Position numbers and translations under genes: made by a program. Positions 45,673 through 54,448 of a stretch of 64,000 bases of DNA are shown here, piece after piece; positions within the stretch are counted from its first letter, which is position 1, and each line of letters begins with the position of its first letter. Where the stretch lies: positions 434,001-498,000 of the forward strand of contig NZ_BIXZ01000001.1 in the NCBI RefSeq assembly GCF_005406125.1, in the 5' to 3' direction. This stretch comes from Haloarcula mannanilytica. GTDB lineage: Archaea; Halobacteriota; Halobacteria; Halobacteriales; Haloarculaceae. The notes beneath the pieces were generated by a model. It had not been told where the DNA came from and did no database searches. It was given only the letters and a program-made list of their open reading frames with translations.

Positions 45673-47327
45673 TTCTGCCCCGCTTGCTGGCGGCGTTCAG
45701 CGACCTTGACGCGAGTGCCGTCGGTGCGTGCGTACAGCCGCGAGCGGTTCCGCTCGAAGGTCAAGCCGCCGATTCGCGTCCGCGTCATGTTCGCCGGGAG
45801 CGGTGCCTGCCCCACAGTTTCGTTCCCTTGCGTGACGACCACGTCGAACCCGTTCTGACGGGCCGCTACGGTCACGTTCTGCCCATCGAGTATCACGTCC
45901 GCCGTTGATGGTTCGGAGGTATAGGCTGTCCGGGGCTGTCCGCCCGCGCGCCTGAGCTGAACCCGGTAGACGCTGTCGTTGCCGAGTACCGTCCAGTCCG
46001 TTCGGTTCGCGTACACCGACTCACGCCATGTCGGCCCGCCAACGGTGACCTGTTCCTCGCCGTTTATCGCGAGCCGGCCCGGCTGGACGGCGGCGATCCA
46101 GACCTCCCGCTTCGCGCTGGTGACGATGACGCCGCTGGCGTTGACGCTCGCGCCCCCTCGCTGGGTGGGGAGCCAAATGTTCTCGAAATAGGCGTTTGGC
46201 ACGTCCTCGTCGTAGGTCACCACGTAATCCCTGACCTCGATACCGTCTTCGGGGAGCTGGTCTTCCTGAAGGTCAACGAGGTTCGTCGGCACGGCGGCGA
46301 GGCTCAGTGCGCCGAGGACGACGAGCAGGACCAGCACTGCGAGCGAGGCCGGGCGACGGTCGAACCCCGGCCGGAACCCGCGGTCGGAACCGAGAGTCGC
46401 CGCGGCGACGACGAGCGCGAGAACGAACACCAGCGCCGTCCCGACCCAGCGGAACAGCCGAAACCGACCGCCGCCGAGCGGAAGGTACACCGCCCAGAGT
46501 CCCTGCGCGACGGCGAACACGAGCGCCGCAAAGAACACCCGGAGCGTGTTGGGCCGTTCGTCTCGATACCACAGCAGCGCGAGACCGATGATGACGCCGG
46601 CCAAAATGCCGATTGCATGCCCCTGGATGGCGATGTTGGACCACCACGGCGTCACGAAGCGGGTCTGGCCCGACGCCGTCGACACTGGGTAGCGCAGCGC
46701 CGAATACAGGAGGTCGAGCACGTTGTTTCCGAGAAACGCGCCGAGAAACAGCGTCGGCCGCGTCACGAGCGCGAACCCAGCCATGGCGAACACGACGCCG
46801 GAAAAGCCCACGACCGGCCCGATGGCGAACACCGCTGAGAACACGCCGACGACGAACATGACGACTGGCACGACGAGAATCCGGGCGAACGGGTTCGTCC
46901 GCAGCGATGTGAAGGTCTGCACCCCGCGCTTGTTGGGGTAATGTCCCCAGACGTACTCCGCGACTGTCCCGTACACCAGTGTGCCCATGAGATTCCCCGT
47001 GATGTGACCCTGGCTGCCGTGGGTGAACGCCCCGGTGAGCATCCCGAACGGGTAGAAGTACGACCACGTCCGGAACGGGGTGACAAGCGGGTTTCGCGGA
47101 TGCCACCACGCCCCCTGCAGGAATAGATACATCGCCAGCACGCCGGCCATTGTCAGCAGCGTCCCCCAGGGAACGCCGAGGAGGAGCCGTGCCCGTATCC
47201 TGTCCCCGAGTCGCGCCTCCGAGAAGCGACGGACACCAGCGAGGACCGCAAGCACCACCGCGAGGACGACCGCTTCCTGCCACGGGAGCCATCCGGGCAC
47301 GGCCGGTGTCGGCAGCGACTGCATCAT
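45669..47327 (-). CDS. Rhomboid-family intramembrane protease with outer C-terminal domain
   Basis: The 552-residue protein has a hydrophobic N-terminal helix followed by a rhomboid core: HITGNLMGTLVYG (HxxxN), VVGFSGVVFAMAGFA (GxSG with catalytic Ser) and QGHAIGILAGVIIGL (catalytic His). A further set of spans leads to about residue 330. The last 200 residues form a beta-rich outside domain with several N-x-S/T sites. Rhomboids cleave membrane proteins within the bilayer. The large C-terminal domain is unusual for bacterial rhomboids but known in haloarchaea. A GCATAAGCC box lies about 28 bases upstream. Confidence 0.9.
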   Translation of the reverse strand: MMQSLPTPAVPGWLPWQEAVVLAVVLAVLAGVRRFSEARLGDRIRARLLLGVPWGTLLTMAGVLAMYLFLQGAWWHPRNPLVTPFRTWSYFYPFGMLTGAFTHGSQGHITGNLMGTLVYGTVAEYVWGHYPNKRGVQTFTSLRTNPFARILVVPVVMFVVGVFSAVFAIGPVVGFSGVVFAMAGFALVTRPTLFLGAFLGNNVLDLLYSALRYPVSTASGQTRFVTPWWSNIAIQGHAIGILAGVIIGLALLWYRDERPNTLRVFFAALVFAVAQGLWAVYLPLGGGRFRLFRWVGTALVFVLALVVAAATLGSDRGFRPGFDRRPASLAVLVLLVVLGALSLAAVPTNLVDLQEDQLPEDGIEVRDYVVTYDEDVPNAYFENIWLPTQRGGASVNASGVIVTSAKREVWIAAVQPGRLAINGEEQVTVGGPTWRESVYANRTDWTVLGNDSVYRVQLRRAGGQPRTAYTSEPSTADVILDGQNVTVAARQNGFDVVVTQGNETVGQAPLPANMTRTRIGGLTFERNRSRLYARTDGTRVKVAERRQQAGQN

Positions 47328-47441
47328 CTATCCCCCGTTCGGGCACGGGACGGCTTATGCATGACGGCAGGTGTCACTCTCGAACAGTGACAGACGGGAA
47401 CGGGCGGCGGCAAGCAACCCGATTGTGACAGAGACGGGGCC

Positions 47442-47861
47442 TCAGAAGAGAGTCACGCCGACGCTGTAGGGCCACGACGTACCGGCCACCGAAAGCAGCG
47501 CCAGCGCGCCGCCGGCGAGCGCGACGTTCTTGAGGAACTGCGTCATCTCGTCCTGTACTTGGTCGTCCGGGACCGCCCAGAAGTTGTGCATCAGGACGGC
47601 GGAGACGAGGAGGAACGTCGCCAGTGCCCCGGCCGCGATGACGGGGTACGCCCCGAGGATGACGAGGACGCCGCTGACGAGAAGCAGCCCGCCGCTTCCG
47701 TAGACCGACGCCGCAGGTGCCGGGAGCCCCTTCGCCTCCGCGTACGGGGCCATCTGCCCGGCGTTCTGGAAGTGATTCAGGCCCATGAAGGCGAGGACGC
47801 CACCGAACAGGAGTCGGCCCAGCAGGAACAGTTCACCCGCGCCGGCGGACTCGAACGCCAT
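47442..47861 (-). CDS. DoxX-family membrane protein
   Basis: The 139-residue protein has four spans and the DoxX pattern LLFGGVLAFMGLNHFQNAGQMAPYAEAKGLPAP, here beginning near residue 17. DoxX/DoxD-like proteins are linked to thiol or quinone redox and oxidative-stress functions; no enzyme activity can be claimed. It diverges from an HxlR regulator gene, with a palindrome between them. Confidence 0.88.
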   Translation of the reverse strand: MAFESAGAGELFLLGRLLFGGVLAFMGLNHFQNAGQMAPYAEAKGLPAPAASVYGSGGLLLVSGVLVILGAYPVIAAGALATFLLVSAVLMHNFWAVPDDQVQDEMTQFLKNVALAGGALALLSVAGTSWPYSVGVTLF

Positions 47862-47939
47862 CAGGCGCTCACCGCCGGAATCCGGGTGGTTTCGCTGCGA
47901 GACTGTCGAACCGTGGTTAGTGGTTTCATTACGTTACTT

Positions 47940-47955
47940 GGTTCGTATCCGAACC
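47940..47955. promoter_or_regulatory. Palindromic operator candidate between doxX and hxlR
   Basis: GGTTCG-TATC-CGAACC is a perfect inverted repeat with six-base arms. It lies 43 bases before the HxlR-family ATG and 79 bases before the divergent DoxX ATG. HxlR/YodB-type regulators commonly bind such dyads upstream of their divergent redox gene. Autoregulation is inferred. Confidence 0.5.
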
Positions 47956-47997
47956 TATTTGTACGTTCCCGGACAAAGAAGATACCAGGTAGCACCG

Positions 47998-48348
47998 ATG
48001 TCATCTGAAGTATTCACTGCCGCAGACGAGGCAGACGAAAGCGGGCCGTGTGCCGTTATCGAGTCGCTGGAACAGATCGGGTCGCGCTGGCGGCTGGTCG
48101 TGCTTCACGAACTCCAGAACGGCGAACAGCGGTTCAACGAACTCAAACGCGCCACTGACGCCAGTTCGCGCACCCTCTCGCGGGTTCTCGATGACCTGCA
48201 GGAGATGGGCTTTGTCGACCGGCGGCTCGAAGAGGACGCACCCGTCGCCACGTTCTACCAGCTCACGCCAAAGGGCGAATCCCTCTGTCCGGTGTTCGAC
48301 GAAATCGAAGAGTGGGCCGAAGAGTGGCTGGCCGGCTGCGAGAGCTGA
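47998..48348 (+). CDS. HxlR-family transcriptional regulator
   Basis: The 116-residue winged-helix protein has GPCAVIESLEQIGSRWRLVV, with the single N-terminal Cys seen at a redox-active position in HxlR/YodB, then RFNELKRATDASSRTLSRVL (recognition helix). The start at 47998 gives the normal family length; a longer upstream frame lacks haloarchaeal character. It diverges from DoxX, its likely target. Confidence 0.9.
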   Translation: MSSEVFTAADEADESGPCAVIESLEQIGSRWRLVVLHELQNGEQRFNELKRATDASSRTLSRVLDDLQEMGFVDRRLEEDAPVATFYQLTPKGESLCPVFDEIEEWAEEWLAGCES

Positions 48349-48394
48349 CCCGACAACACAGACTTTTCTATCCCCCGGTCCCATCGCTCTACCA

Positions 48395-48721
48395 ATGGGA
48401 GTACGGCCACCAGCCGATAACAGCGACGAGCCAGATGTCATCGAGTTCGGTATCGCGGCCCTCGACGCCCGCCTGTCGGACGTGGACATCGAGTACCCCG
48501 CGACCGCGAGGGAGGTCCGGGACGCGGCCGGGCACATCACGGTCCCGTTCGACGCGTCCGGCCACTCGATGACCGTCGCCGAGGCGCTCGACGAGACGAA
48601 CGCCACGGAGTTCGACAACGAGCAGGAACTGCTCAACGATCTCCATCCGATTTTCGAGCGGAAACGGGAAGCGACGCGAAACAGTATTCTCTCCCAGCTA
48701 CGCGCGCTGGTTCCGTTCTGA
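48395..48721 (+). CDS. Small conserved haloarchaeal protein
   Basis: The 108-residue protein (MGVRPPADNSDEPD) is acidic and soluble, with ALDARLSDVDIEYPATAREVRD and FDNEQELLNDLHPIFERKRE as main features. It resembles a family of short haloarchaeal proteins (DUF5789 type, from memory). It is downstream of the HxlR gene by about 45 bases. No function is known. Confidence 0.75.
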   Translation: MGVRPPADNSDEPDVIEFGIAALDARLSDVDIEYPATAREVRDAAGHITVPFDASGHSMTVAEALDETNATEFDNEQELLNDLHPIFERKREATRNSILSQLRALVPF

Positions 48722-48722
48722 G

Positions 48723-49817
48723 CTACTCGTCGGGCTGGTGTGTCGACACTGCCGGTTCCGTCTCCGCGTCGCCGTCTTCGACGCGGTCTGATGTGCCCGT
48801 ATCGGCGTGGTCCGGCTGCCCGCCATCGCTACGGTCGGCGTCGTCTATCTGTTGGTCGTCGAATACGTCCGCCGGCCGGGCCCGGTTCTCCCGGGTGAGC
48901 TGGACCGCGATGTCCTCCAGTCGACGCGTCTGCTCGCGGTTTACTGCCACGAGCATATCCGACAGCACGCCGAACATGAGGAGCTGAATCCCTAGCAGAA
49001 TGGCGAAGGAACCAACGACCGCGATCACTTCGTGTGAAATGCCGTTGACGACCCAGTCGTAGGCGACGAACGCGCCCAGTCCGAACCCGACGACAGTGCT
49101 CCCGAGGCCGACGCTTCCGAAGTAAAACAGCGGATTGTTCGTCTTCGCCATCTGGTACAGCGTCAGGATGATCGTCGCGCCGTCCCGGAACGGCCGAAGG
49201 TTCGTGTCGGACTCGTCGGGACGGGGCTGGTAGGTGATCGGCACAACCGCCGTCGAGATGTTGTGTTTGACACACTCGACGGCCATCTCCGTCTCGATGC
49301 CAAAGCCCGACGCCGTCAGCGAACTCCGCTGGAAGGACTGCCGCGTAAACGCGCGATAGCCCGAGAGGATGTCGGTGAGGTCCCGTCCGTGAATCGTTTC
49401 GAACGCCCTGTTGATGATTCGGTTGCCGATCTGGTTCAGTTTCGTCATCGCACCGGGCTGCATGTCCGCAAAGCGGTTCCCGATGATGTGAGCCGCTTGC
49501 CCCGACAGCAGTGGTTCAAGGAGTCTGTCTGCTTCCTCTGGTCGGTAGGTCGCGTCGCCGTCGGCCATCAGCACGTAGGGCTGCTCGATGTGACGCGTTA
49601 CCGCCTCTCTGACTGCCTGTCCCTTCCCCGAGCCGGACTGTTCGACGACCCGCGCGCCGGCCGATTCGGCGCGGTCCTGTGTCCCGTCGGTCGACCCACC
49701 ATCGATGACGAGGACGTTGTCGAACCCCTGCTCGCGGAACCCGGACACGACCGATTCGATGGTCTCGGCCTCGTTGTATGTCGGCAACAGTATACAAACG
49801 TCGTCTCGGTCGGCCAT
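48723..49817 (-). CDS. aglJ: Dolichyl-phosphate hexosyltransferase AglJ
   Basis: The 364-residue GT2 protein begins MADRDDVCILLPTYNEAETI. LVIDGGSTDGTQ, VEQSGSGKGQAVREA and VLMADGDATYRPEEAD follow the pattern of haloarchaeal AglJ. Two membrane spans near 245-300 and an acidic tail complete it. AglJ adds the first hexose to dolichol phosphate in Haloferax N-glycosylation. ATG 49817 is preferred over GTG 49835 because GCATTTATTTGCC lies about 28 bases upstream. It opens the glycosylation locus. Confidence 0.85.
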   Translation of the reverse strand: MADRDDVCILLPTYNEAETIESVVSGFREQGFDNVLVIDGGSTDGTQDRAESAGARVVEQSGSGKGQAVREAVTRHIEQPYVLMADGDATYRPEEADRLLEPLLSGQAAHIIGNRFADMQPGAMTKLNQIGNRIINRAFETIHGRDLTDILSGYRAFTRQSFQRSSLTASGFGIETEMAVECVKHNISTAVVPITYQPRPDESDTNLRPFRDGATIILTLYQMAKTNNPLFYFGSVGLGSTVVGFGLGAFVAYDWVVNGISHEVIAVVGSFAILLGIQLLMFGVLSDMLVAVNREQTRRLEDIAVQLTRENRARPADVFDDQQIDDADRSDGGQPDHADTGTSDRVEDGDAETEPAVSTHQPDE

Positions 49818-49863
49818 TGCCCCAACGTCAGCCACGCGGAGGCAAATAAATGCGGGTCTGCTT

Positions 49864-49980
49864 TCAATCCTCGCGCTGCTCGCTCATATGCTCCCAGACC
49901 TCCGCACAGCCACAGCCGTCGTCGATGTCTGCCAGGTGGTCCTCGTCCTCGGTCCGGGATCGTTCAGTCGTGTTACTCAC
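49864..49980 (-). CDS. 38-residue acidic CGC protein with GTG start
   Basis: GTG at 49980 starts a 38-residue frame, (M)SNTTERSRTEDEDHLAD, continuing IDDGCGCAEVWEHMSEQ and ending at TGA 49864. The acidic make-up and the CGC motif look haloarchaeal and unlike a chance frame. The Cys pair could bind metal. A TATA-like ATCTATTAGTGGG lies about 36 bases upstream. It sits between aglJ and a TrmB-type regulator. Function unknown. Confidence 0.6.
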   Translation of the reverse strand: MSNTTERSRTEDEDHLADIDDGCGCAEVWEHMSEQRED

Positions 49981-49992
49981 TTTGCGAGTAAC
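49972..49992. promoter_or_regulatory. Inverted repeat over the start of the 38-residue gene
   Basis: GTTACTC (49972-49978) and GAGTAAC (49986-49992) are perfect inverted copies seven bases apart, covering the GTG start (49978-49980). It may be an operator or a start-site hairpin for the small gene. Confidence 0.4.
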
Positions 49993-50066
49993 TACCCTCG
50001 GCCACCCACTAATAGATTCCGGCGACGGGCGACGCGTTTTACATCCCCTGCCACACATGAGCGTGT

Positions 50067-50909
50067 ATGAGCGACCCCGCGGACGTGTTTGACCTGGTCG
50101 GGCTGACCGAGTACGAGGCGACAGCGCTGGAACAGTTGCTTTCGCTCGGGCGAACGACGGCCCCGAATCTCGCAGAGGCCAGCGGCATCCCGAAGGCCCG
50201 CGTCTACGGGGTGCTGGAGTCGCTGTCCGACCGCGGCTTCATCAAGGTGGTCCCCGGCCGCCCCAAGGAGTACCAGCCCAAAGCCCCCGAAGAAATCCTC
50301 GACCGGGCCGTCGAGAACCGCAAGCAGTCCTACGAGTCCTTCGCCGCCGATATCGAGTCCCAGCGCGAGGCCTTCCTCGCCGAGTACGAACCGCGATACG
50401 AGCGCGCCAGCGAAGACATCTCGCCGACGGCCGAACTGTTCCACGTCGTCGACGTTGGGGAACCCAGCGAACGCGAGACCAGACGGCTGTACGACGACGC
50501 CGAGGACACGCTCCGGGTTATTACAAACAGCTTCGCCTACCTCGATAACGTCGAGCGTGCCCTCGAAGCCGCCCTCGACCGCGGCGTCGATGTCAGTATT
50601 CTGTTCCTCCATCCCGACGAACTCCCAGCTGAGAAGGCAGCTGTCCAAGCAGACATCGTCGACCGGCTGGCGGCGGAGTATCCCGTCGTCGACCTGCGGT
50701 TCAGCACGGAGAAGCTCCCCTGGCGCGGGACACTCGTGGACCCGAGCATGGACTACGACAGCGGTGAGGCGATCCTGTTGGTCGAGGAGCCCGAGGTTCC
50801 AAACCACATGCGACAGGCCGCGATTACGGACAACGGCTCGTTCGTCGCCGGCATGAAGCGGTACTTCGATTTGATCTGGGAGTACGAGAGTACCCAACGA
50901 CCGAACTGA
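50067..50909 (+). CDS. TrmB-family transcriptional regulator
   Basis: The 280-residue protein has a winged-helix domain with GLTEYEATALEQLLSLGRTT and GIPKARVYGVLESLSDRGFI, typical of TrmB. A coiled linker (about 85-120) leads to a phospholipase-D-like C-terminal region (DDAEDTLRVITNSFAYL). Sugar-binding TrmB proteins control sugar genes; many haloarchaeal members have other ligands. It lies in the glycosylation locus on the opposite strand to its neighbours, so local control is possible but unproven. Confidence 0.88.
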   Translation: MSDPADVFDLVGLTEYEATALEQLLSLGRTTAPNLAEASGIPKARVYGVLESLSDRGFIKVVPGRPKEYQPKAPEEILDRAVENRKQSYESFAADIESQREAFLAEYEPRYERASEDISPTAELFHVVDVGEPSERETRRLYDDAEDTLRVITNSFAYLDNVERALEAALDRGVDVSILFLHPDELPAEKAAVQADIVDRLAAEYPVVDLRFSTEKLPWRGTLVDPSMDYDSGEAILLVEEPEVPNHMRQAAITDNGSFVAGMKRYFDLIWEYESTQRPN

Positions 50910-50911
50910 GA

Positions 50912-52009
50912 CTACTCCACGATGTCGTCGTAGAGTGCGCCGTACTGCTTTGCAACGGCCGTGATAGTGTACTTTTCTTCCACCAGGTCCCGACCTGCCT
51001 GGGCCAGCGACTCGCGGCGTGATTCGTCCGTCAACAGCATCTCCAGGCAGTCCGTGAGACCGCCGACGTTGTCGACAGCATGATACAGCGCCGCGCCGTC
51101 ATACAGTTCTCTGAACGTGTCGATATCCGAGAGTACCGTCGCGGTTTCCGCGGCCAGTGCCTCGGCGACGGCCGAACAAAACCCCTCCCAGCGGGACGGC
51201 ATCGCAAAGGCGTCGACAGCTTTCGCCATGGCGTAGACGGCTCGGCGCCCGACCAGACCAGCGAAGGAGACCTGTGATCGGATACCGAGTGTCTCGGCGA
51301 GCGATTCCAGACGTGCCCGTTCGGGGCCGTCGCCACAAATAATGAGTTCGACCGGTCGGTCGGCCCGGTCGTTCAGTTCGGCGACGGCCCGAATCAGCGT
51401 GTCCTGGGCCTTCTGTTCGTAAAGCATGGCTGCGTTCCCAATGAGGAAAGCGTCGTCCGCTGGGGTGACGCCGTCCGGTAGTGCAGGCGCGGTCTCGTCG
51501 ATGCGGTCTATGTGGACGCCGTTCGGGATCTGCCGAACCTTTCCTTTGGGCAGTATCGCCCGCTCCCAGCGGGTGAACGATTGATAAACGCTATCGGAGA
51601 TACAAACGACACGTCTGGCAAGCGGATTAGTGACACCGTTTGCTATCCGGCCCTTCCGGGTGAACCCATCTCGGGTATTTCCCTCACGGGAGACGGCCGG
51701 GACGCCGACCCGTCGCGCAATGACCTTTGTAAACGCCGCAGAGTGGTTGTGGTGGGCCTGGACGAGGTCGTACTCTGAGAGGATGCGCGCAGCGCGGTGG
51801 TACGTGTCCGAATCGATACCAAGCGCCGTATCCGGCGCGTCAAGGGACCGAACGTCCAGTAGCTCTTCGCCGGCAAACTGCCCCGAGTTGAACCACGTCA
51901 AGATATCGACAGTGTGGTCGGTGTGCCGTGTCACCGCCGTCGCAATCTCCGCCGGGATGCTCCCTTCGCCGACCGCGTTCACCACGAAACAGATATCCAA
52001 CGAAGCCAC
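50912..52009 (-). CDS. GT4-family glycosyltransferase
   Basis: The 365-residue protein has the GT-B fold of GT4: early LVQAHHNHSAAFTKVIARRV, GKVRQIPNGVHIDRI, then FLIGNAAMLYEQKAQDTLIRA, ELIICGDGPERARLE and SRWEGFCSAVAEALA (EX7E-like nucleotide-sugar site). The start codon is GTG. It probably extends the lipid-linked glycan on the cytoplasmic side. Sugar unknown. Confidence 0.88.
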   Translation of the reverse strand: MASLDICFVVNAVGEGSIPAEIATAVTRHTDHTVDILTWFNSGQFAGEELLDVRSLDAPDTALGIDSDTYHRAARILSEYDLVQAHHNHSAAFTKVIARRVGVPAVSREGNTRDGFTRKGRIANGVTNPLARRVVCISDSVYQSFTRWERAILPKGKVRQIPNGVHIDRIDETAPALPDGVTPADDAFLIGNAAMLYEQKAQDTLIRAVAELNDRADRPVELIICGDGPERARLESLAETLGIRSQVSFAGLVGRRAVYAMAKAVDAFAMPSRWEGFCSAVAEALAAETATVLSDIDTFRELYDGAALYHAVDNVGGLTDCLEMLLTDESRRESLAQAGRDLVEEKYTITAVAKQYGALYDDIVE

Positions 52010-52051
52010 GGTGATTGGCCTTCGCTGAGGTCGGGCAAAACGGTTGCGACC

Positions 52052-53386
52052 TCAAGCGTACCCCAAGTCTTCGAGACGTTCCATCATCGAGTCTGAGACG
52101 GCAATGTCGTCGTCGCCCTCCGAAGTATCGAGGTCGTCGACCAACTCGTCCATCCGGTCACGGGGGGCTTCGAGAGTGCTTGTCCCGGATTCGACGAACT
52201 CCTCGTCGAAGTCCTCGTACCCGTAGTAGTCCTCGGCTGTGGCGATACCGTACAGCTCCCGGTCGTACGTCGAGTATTCGTCGGTTTGGCCGGCCGCCTC
52301 CAGTTTCCGTTCGCGCCACATGTTCAGGCCGAGATACTCCGTCAACTGCGGTTCATGCGCTACTGGCGACCGAAGGTCCCGCCCGCGACCCTCGTACTCG
52401 GTGTCCCCGACACCGGCCATCGCTAGTATCGTCCGGTGAACGTCGATGAGGCTGACAACCTCTTCGCGCGTCTCCCCACTGTCGACCCCCCATATCGAGA
52501 GCGGGACGTGGGTCAGTTCCGGATAAAGGCCCAGCCCGTGGCCCCAGATCCCCTTCTCGCCGAGGTTTTCCCCGTGGTCGGATAGCGTGATCACGTAGTC
52601 GAATTCATCGCGGAGTTCCGCGAATATCTCCTCGTACTTCTCGGAGAGATACCGAACCGAGTCGTCGTAGGCCTGCCGGATGGTCTCGGCGTAGTCCTCG
52701 TCGACCGGCTCCTCCTGGACGGACTCTGCGAACCCGGGCATTTCCTCGAACTCTACCGTGCGGTACTCCTCTGGCGGTCTGTACGGCCCGTGGGCCTCCA
52801 TCAGGTTCATAAAGAGGAAGGCGTCGTCCGCGAAGTCTGTCCCACGGACGTGTGAAAGTGCCTCCTGTGCCCCGGAGTCGGACACGGTATGGGTCCGGTA
52901 TTTGATCTCCAGCCCGTGTTTGAGACTCGGGACCGTGTCGCAGTCGCCGGAGACACACGCCCACAGCGCCTTGAGATAGCGCTGTGGTCCCTCGTCGCGG
53001 TGTTCCCGGATGAACGCATTCCACTCGAAGATGTCGTCGGTCGCGTTGGCGTGTTTGGAGTTCCAAGAGCCGTTGTAGCTGTCGAATCCCCGGTCCCAGC
53101 CGAACTGTCTGGAAATCTGGACGTTCGCGCTGAAGGCGTGGGTTTCCAGTCCCTCGTCCTGCAGTCGGCGGGCGAGCGGGGGGTTGGGCGGAGTGAACTG
53201 GTGGGAATTCGCGTTCGTGCCTGTCTCGCTCGGATAGAGCCCAGTGAACAGCGAGGCGTGTGACGGGACAGTGTAGTGACTCGGCGCGTAGGCGTGTTTG
53301 AACTTGGTCCCCAGGAGCCACTCGAAGTGTTTATCGAAGGCGTCCTTGCGGAGGGTATCCAGCACGACCAGGGCAATACTAGTCAC
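52052..53386 (-). CDS. Sulfatase-fold alkaline phosphatase superfamily enzyme
   Basis: The 444-residue protein starts at GTG 53386 and has SIALVVLDTLRKDAF (first metal Asp), HYTVPSHASLFTGLYPSETG (nucleophile segment) and VITLSDHGENLGEKGIWGHG (second metal set). Sulfatases have Cys or Ser in CxPSR; here it is T-V-P-S-H, as in phospho- and phosphoglycerol-transfer enzymes. It ends LEDLGYA. No signal peptide or membrane span is visible. It may add or remove a phosphate or sulfate group on the glycan. Confidence 0.82.
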   Translation of the reverse strand: MTSIALVVLDTLRKDAFDKHFEWLLGTKFKHAYAPSHYTVPSHASLFTGLYPSETGTNANSHQFTPPNPPLARRLQDEGLETHAFSANVQISRQFGWDRGFDSYNGSWNSKHANATDDIFEWNAFIREHRDEGPQRYLKALWACVSGDCDTVPSLKHGLEIKYRTHTVSDSGAQEALSHVRGTDFADDAFLFMNLMEAHGPYRPPEEYRTVEFEEMPGFAESVQEEPVDEDYAETIRQAYDDSVRYLSEKYEEIFAELRDEFDYVITLSDHGENLGEKGIWGHGLGLYPELTHVPLSIWGVDSGETREEVVSLIDVHRTILAMAGVGDTEYEGRGRDLRSPVAHEPQLTEYLGLNMWRERKLEAAGQTDEYSTYDRELYGIATAEDYYGYEDFDEEFVESGTSTLEAPRDRMDELVDDLDTSEGDDDIAVSDSMMERLEDLGYA

Positions 53387-53431
53387 ACGTAACGGGAATC
53401 ACGTCGCCAGTATAAATCTCACTACGTCGTG

Positions 53432-54400
53432 CTACATGTAGCCGAGGTCTTCGAGCTGGGATGTCACCGCGTCGTTGTCCTCTATAGAAAGAGATTCGCC
53501 GTCCGGGCCGCTGTGATCGCGGTGGCGCAGTTCCGCCTCGATTGCTGCTCGCACATCGAGGACGCTATCGATCTCCTCGACAAGACGCGGCGACGTGCCC
53601 GCCACCATCGCCTCGTGGGTGTGGACGCCGTCCTGGAGGCCATGGTCGCTCACGAGGAGGAGTTCGTCGTCCTCGCGGAGATCACCCACGACCTCACCGA
53701 CGAACTCGTCGAGTTCACCGTAGGCCTGCATCTGGAGCGTCGGGTGGTCATAAGAGACGTGCCCGATGAGGTCAAGACCACTCGTGTACGCGAAAACAAG
53801 CTCTTTTTGCCCACCCCGGAGCGCTCTTCGCGCCCGGGCAAGGCGAACCATCGACATCTCCAGACACTGCTCGTAGAACGCCACTGGGTCGGCCGAGGTG
53901 TGGCCCCCCGGGGCGTTCCCGTTGCGTTCGAACAGGTCACCGAGGTTCCGCCGGAGGCTGTGCTCTCGGTCCTCGTTTTCGGGATCGACGACGTAGTTCG
54001 GGATACCGATGGTCGCCGCCTCGCGGCCGTCAAACACCGTCGATATCCCGTTTTTCTGGTAGTAGGTCGCCGGAACGCGGAACGCGTCTTCGCCGGTGTT
54101 GTTGAGCAGCCACGCGCCGATTCTGGTCTGGAGTCCGTCGGGGATGACGTAGTTCGCAGCCGCGCTCCCGTACCGTAGCAGGGGGTTCTCCCAGGCCACG
54201 CCGTCATCCAGTTTCAGCCCGTGGTCCTCGGGAGTGAGCCCGGTGATAATCGTCGGCCACAGTTCGTGGGTACTTGGCTCCCCCTCAACGCTGTTTATCG
54301 TCTCGATGGACCGGTGGCTGTCAAGGGTGAGGTTTGGGTGGTCCGTAGCGTCTACCAACTCCGGGTCCAGCGCGTCGATACCGAGGACGACCAGCACCAT
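53432..54400 (-). CDS. Alkaline phosphatase superfamily, nucleotide pyrophosphatase-like enzyme
   Basis: The 322-residue protein has VLVVLGIDALDPELV (metal Asp), STHELWPTIITGLTPEDHG (nucleophile Thr region as in phosphodiesterase/NPP proteins) and LLLVSDHGLQDGVHTHEAMV (metal Asp and His). It ends QLEDLGYM like its neighbours. No signal peptide was seen. Substrate unknown; a phosphodiester in glycan or lipid handling is possible. Confidence 0.82.
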   Translation of the reverse strand: MVLVVLGIDALDPELVDATDHPNLTLDSHRSIETINSVEGEPSTHELWPTIITGLTPEDHGLKLDDGVAWENPLLRYGSAAANYVIPDGLQTRIGAWLLNNTGEDAFRVPATYYQKNGISTVFDGREAATIGIPNYVVDPENEDREHSLRRNLGDLFERNGNAPGGHTSADPVAFYEQCLEMSMVRLARARRALRGGQKELVFAYTSGLDLIGHVSYDHPTLQMQAYGELDEFVGEVVGDLREDDELLLVSDHGLQDGVHTHEAMVAGTSPRLVEEIDSVLDVRAAIEAELRHRDHSGPDGESLSIEDNDAVTSQLEDLGYM

Positions 54401-54448
54401 GATTGTCTCAATTCTGCTACGTGTCCATTTAATACTTATCTACTTCGG

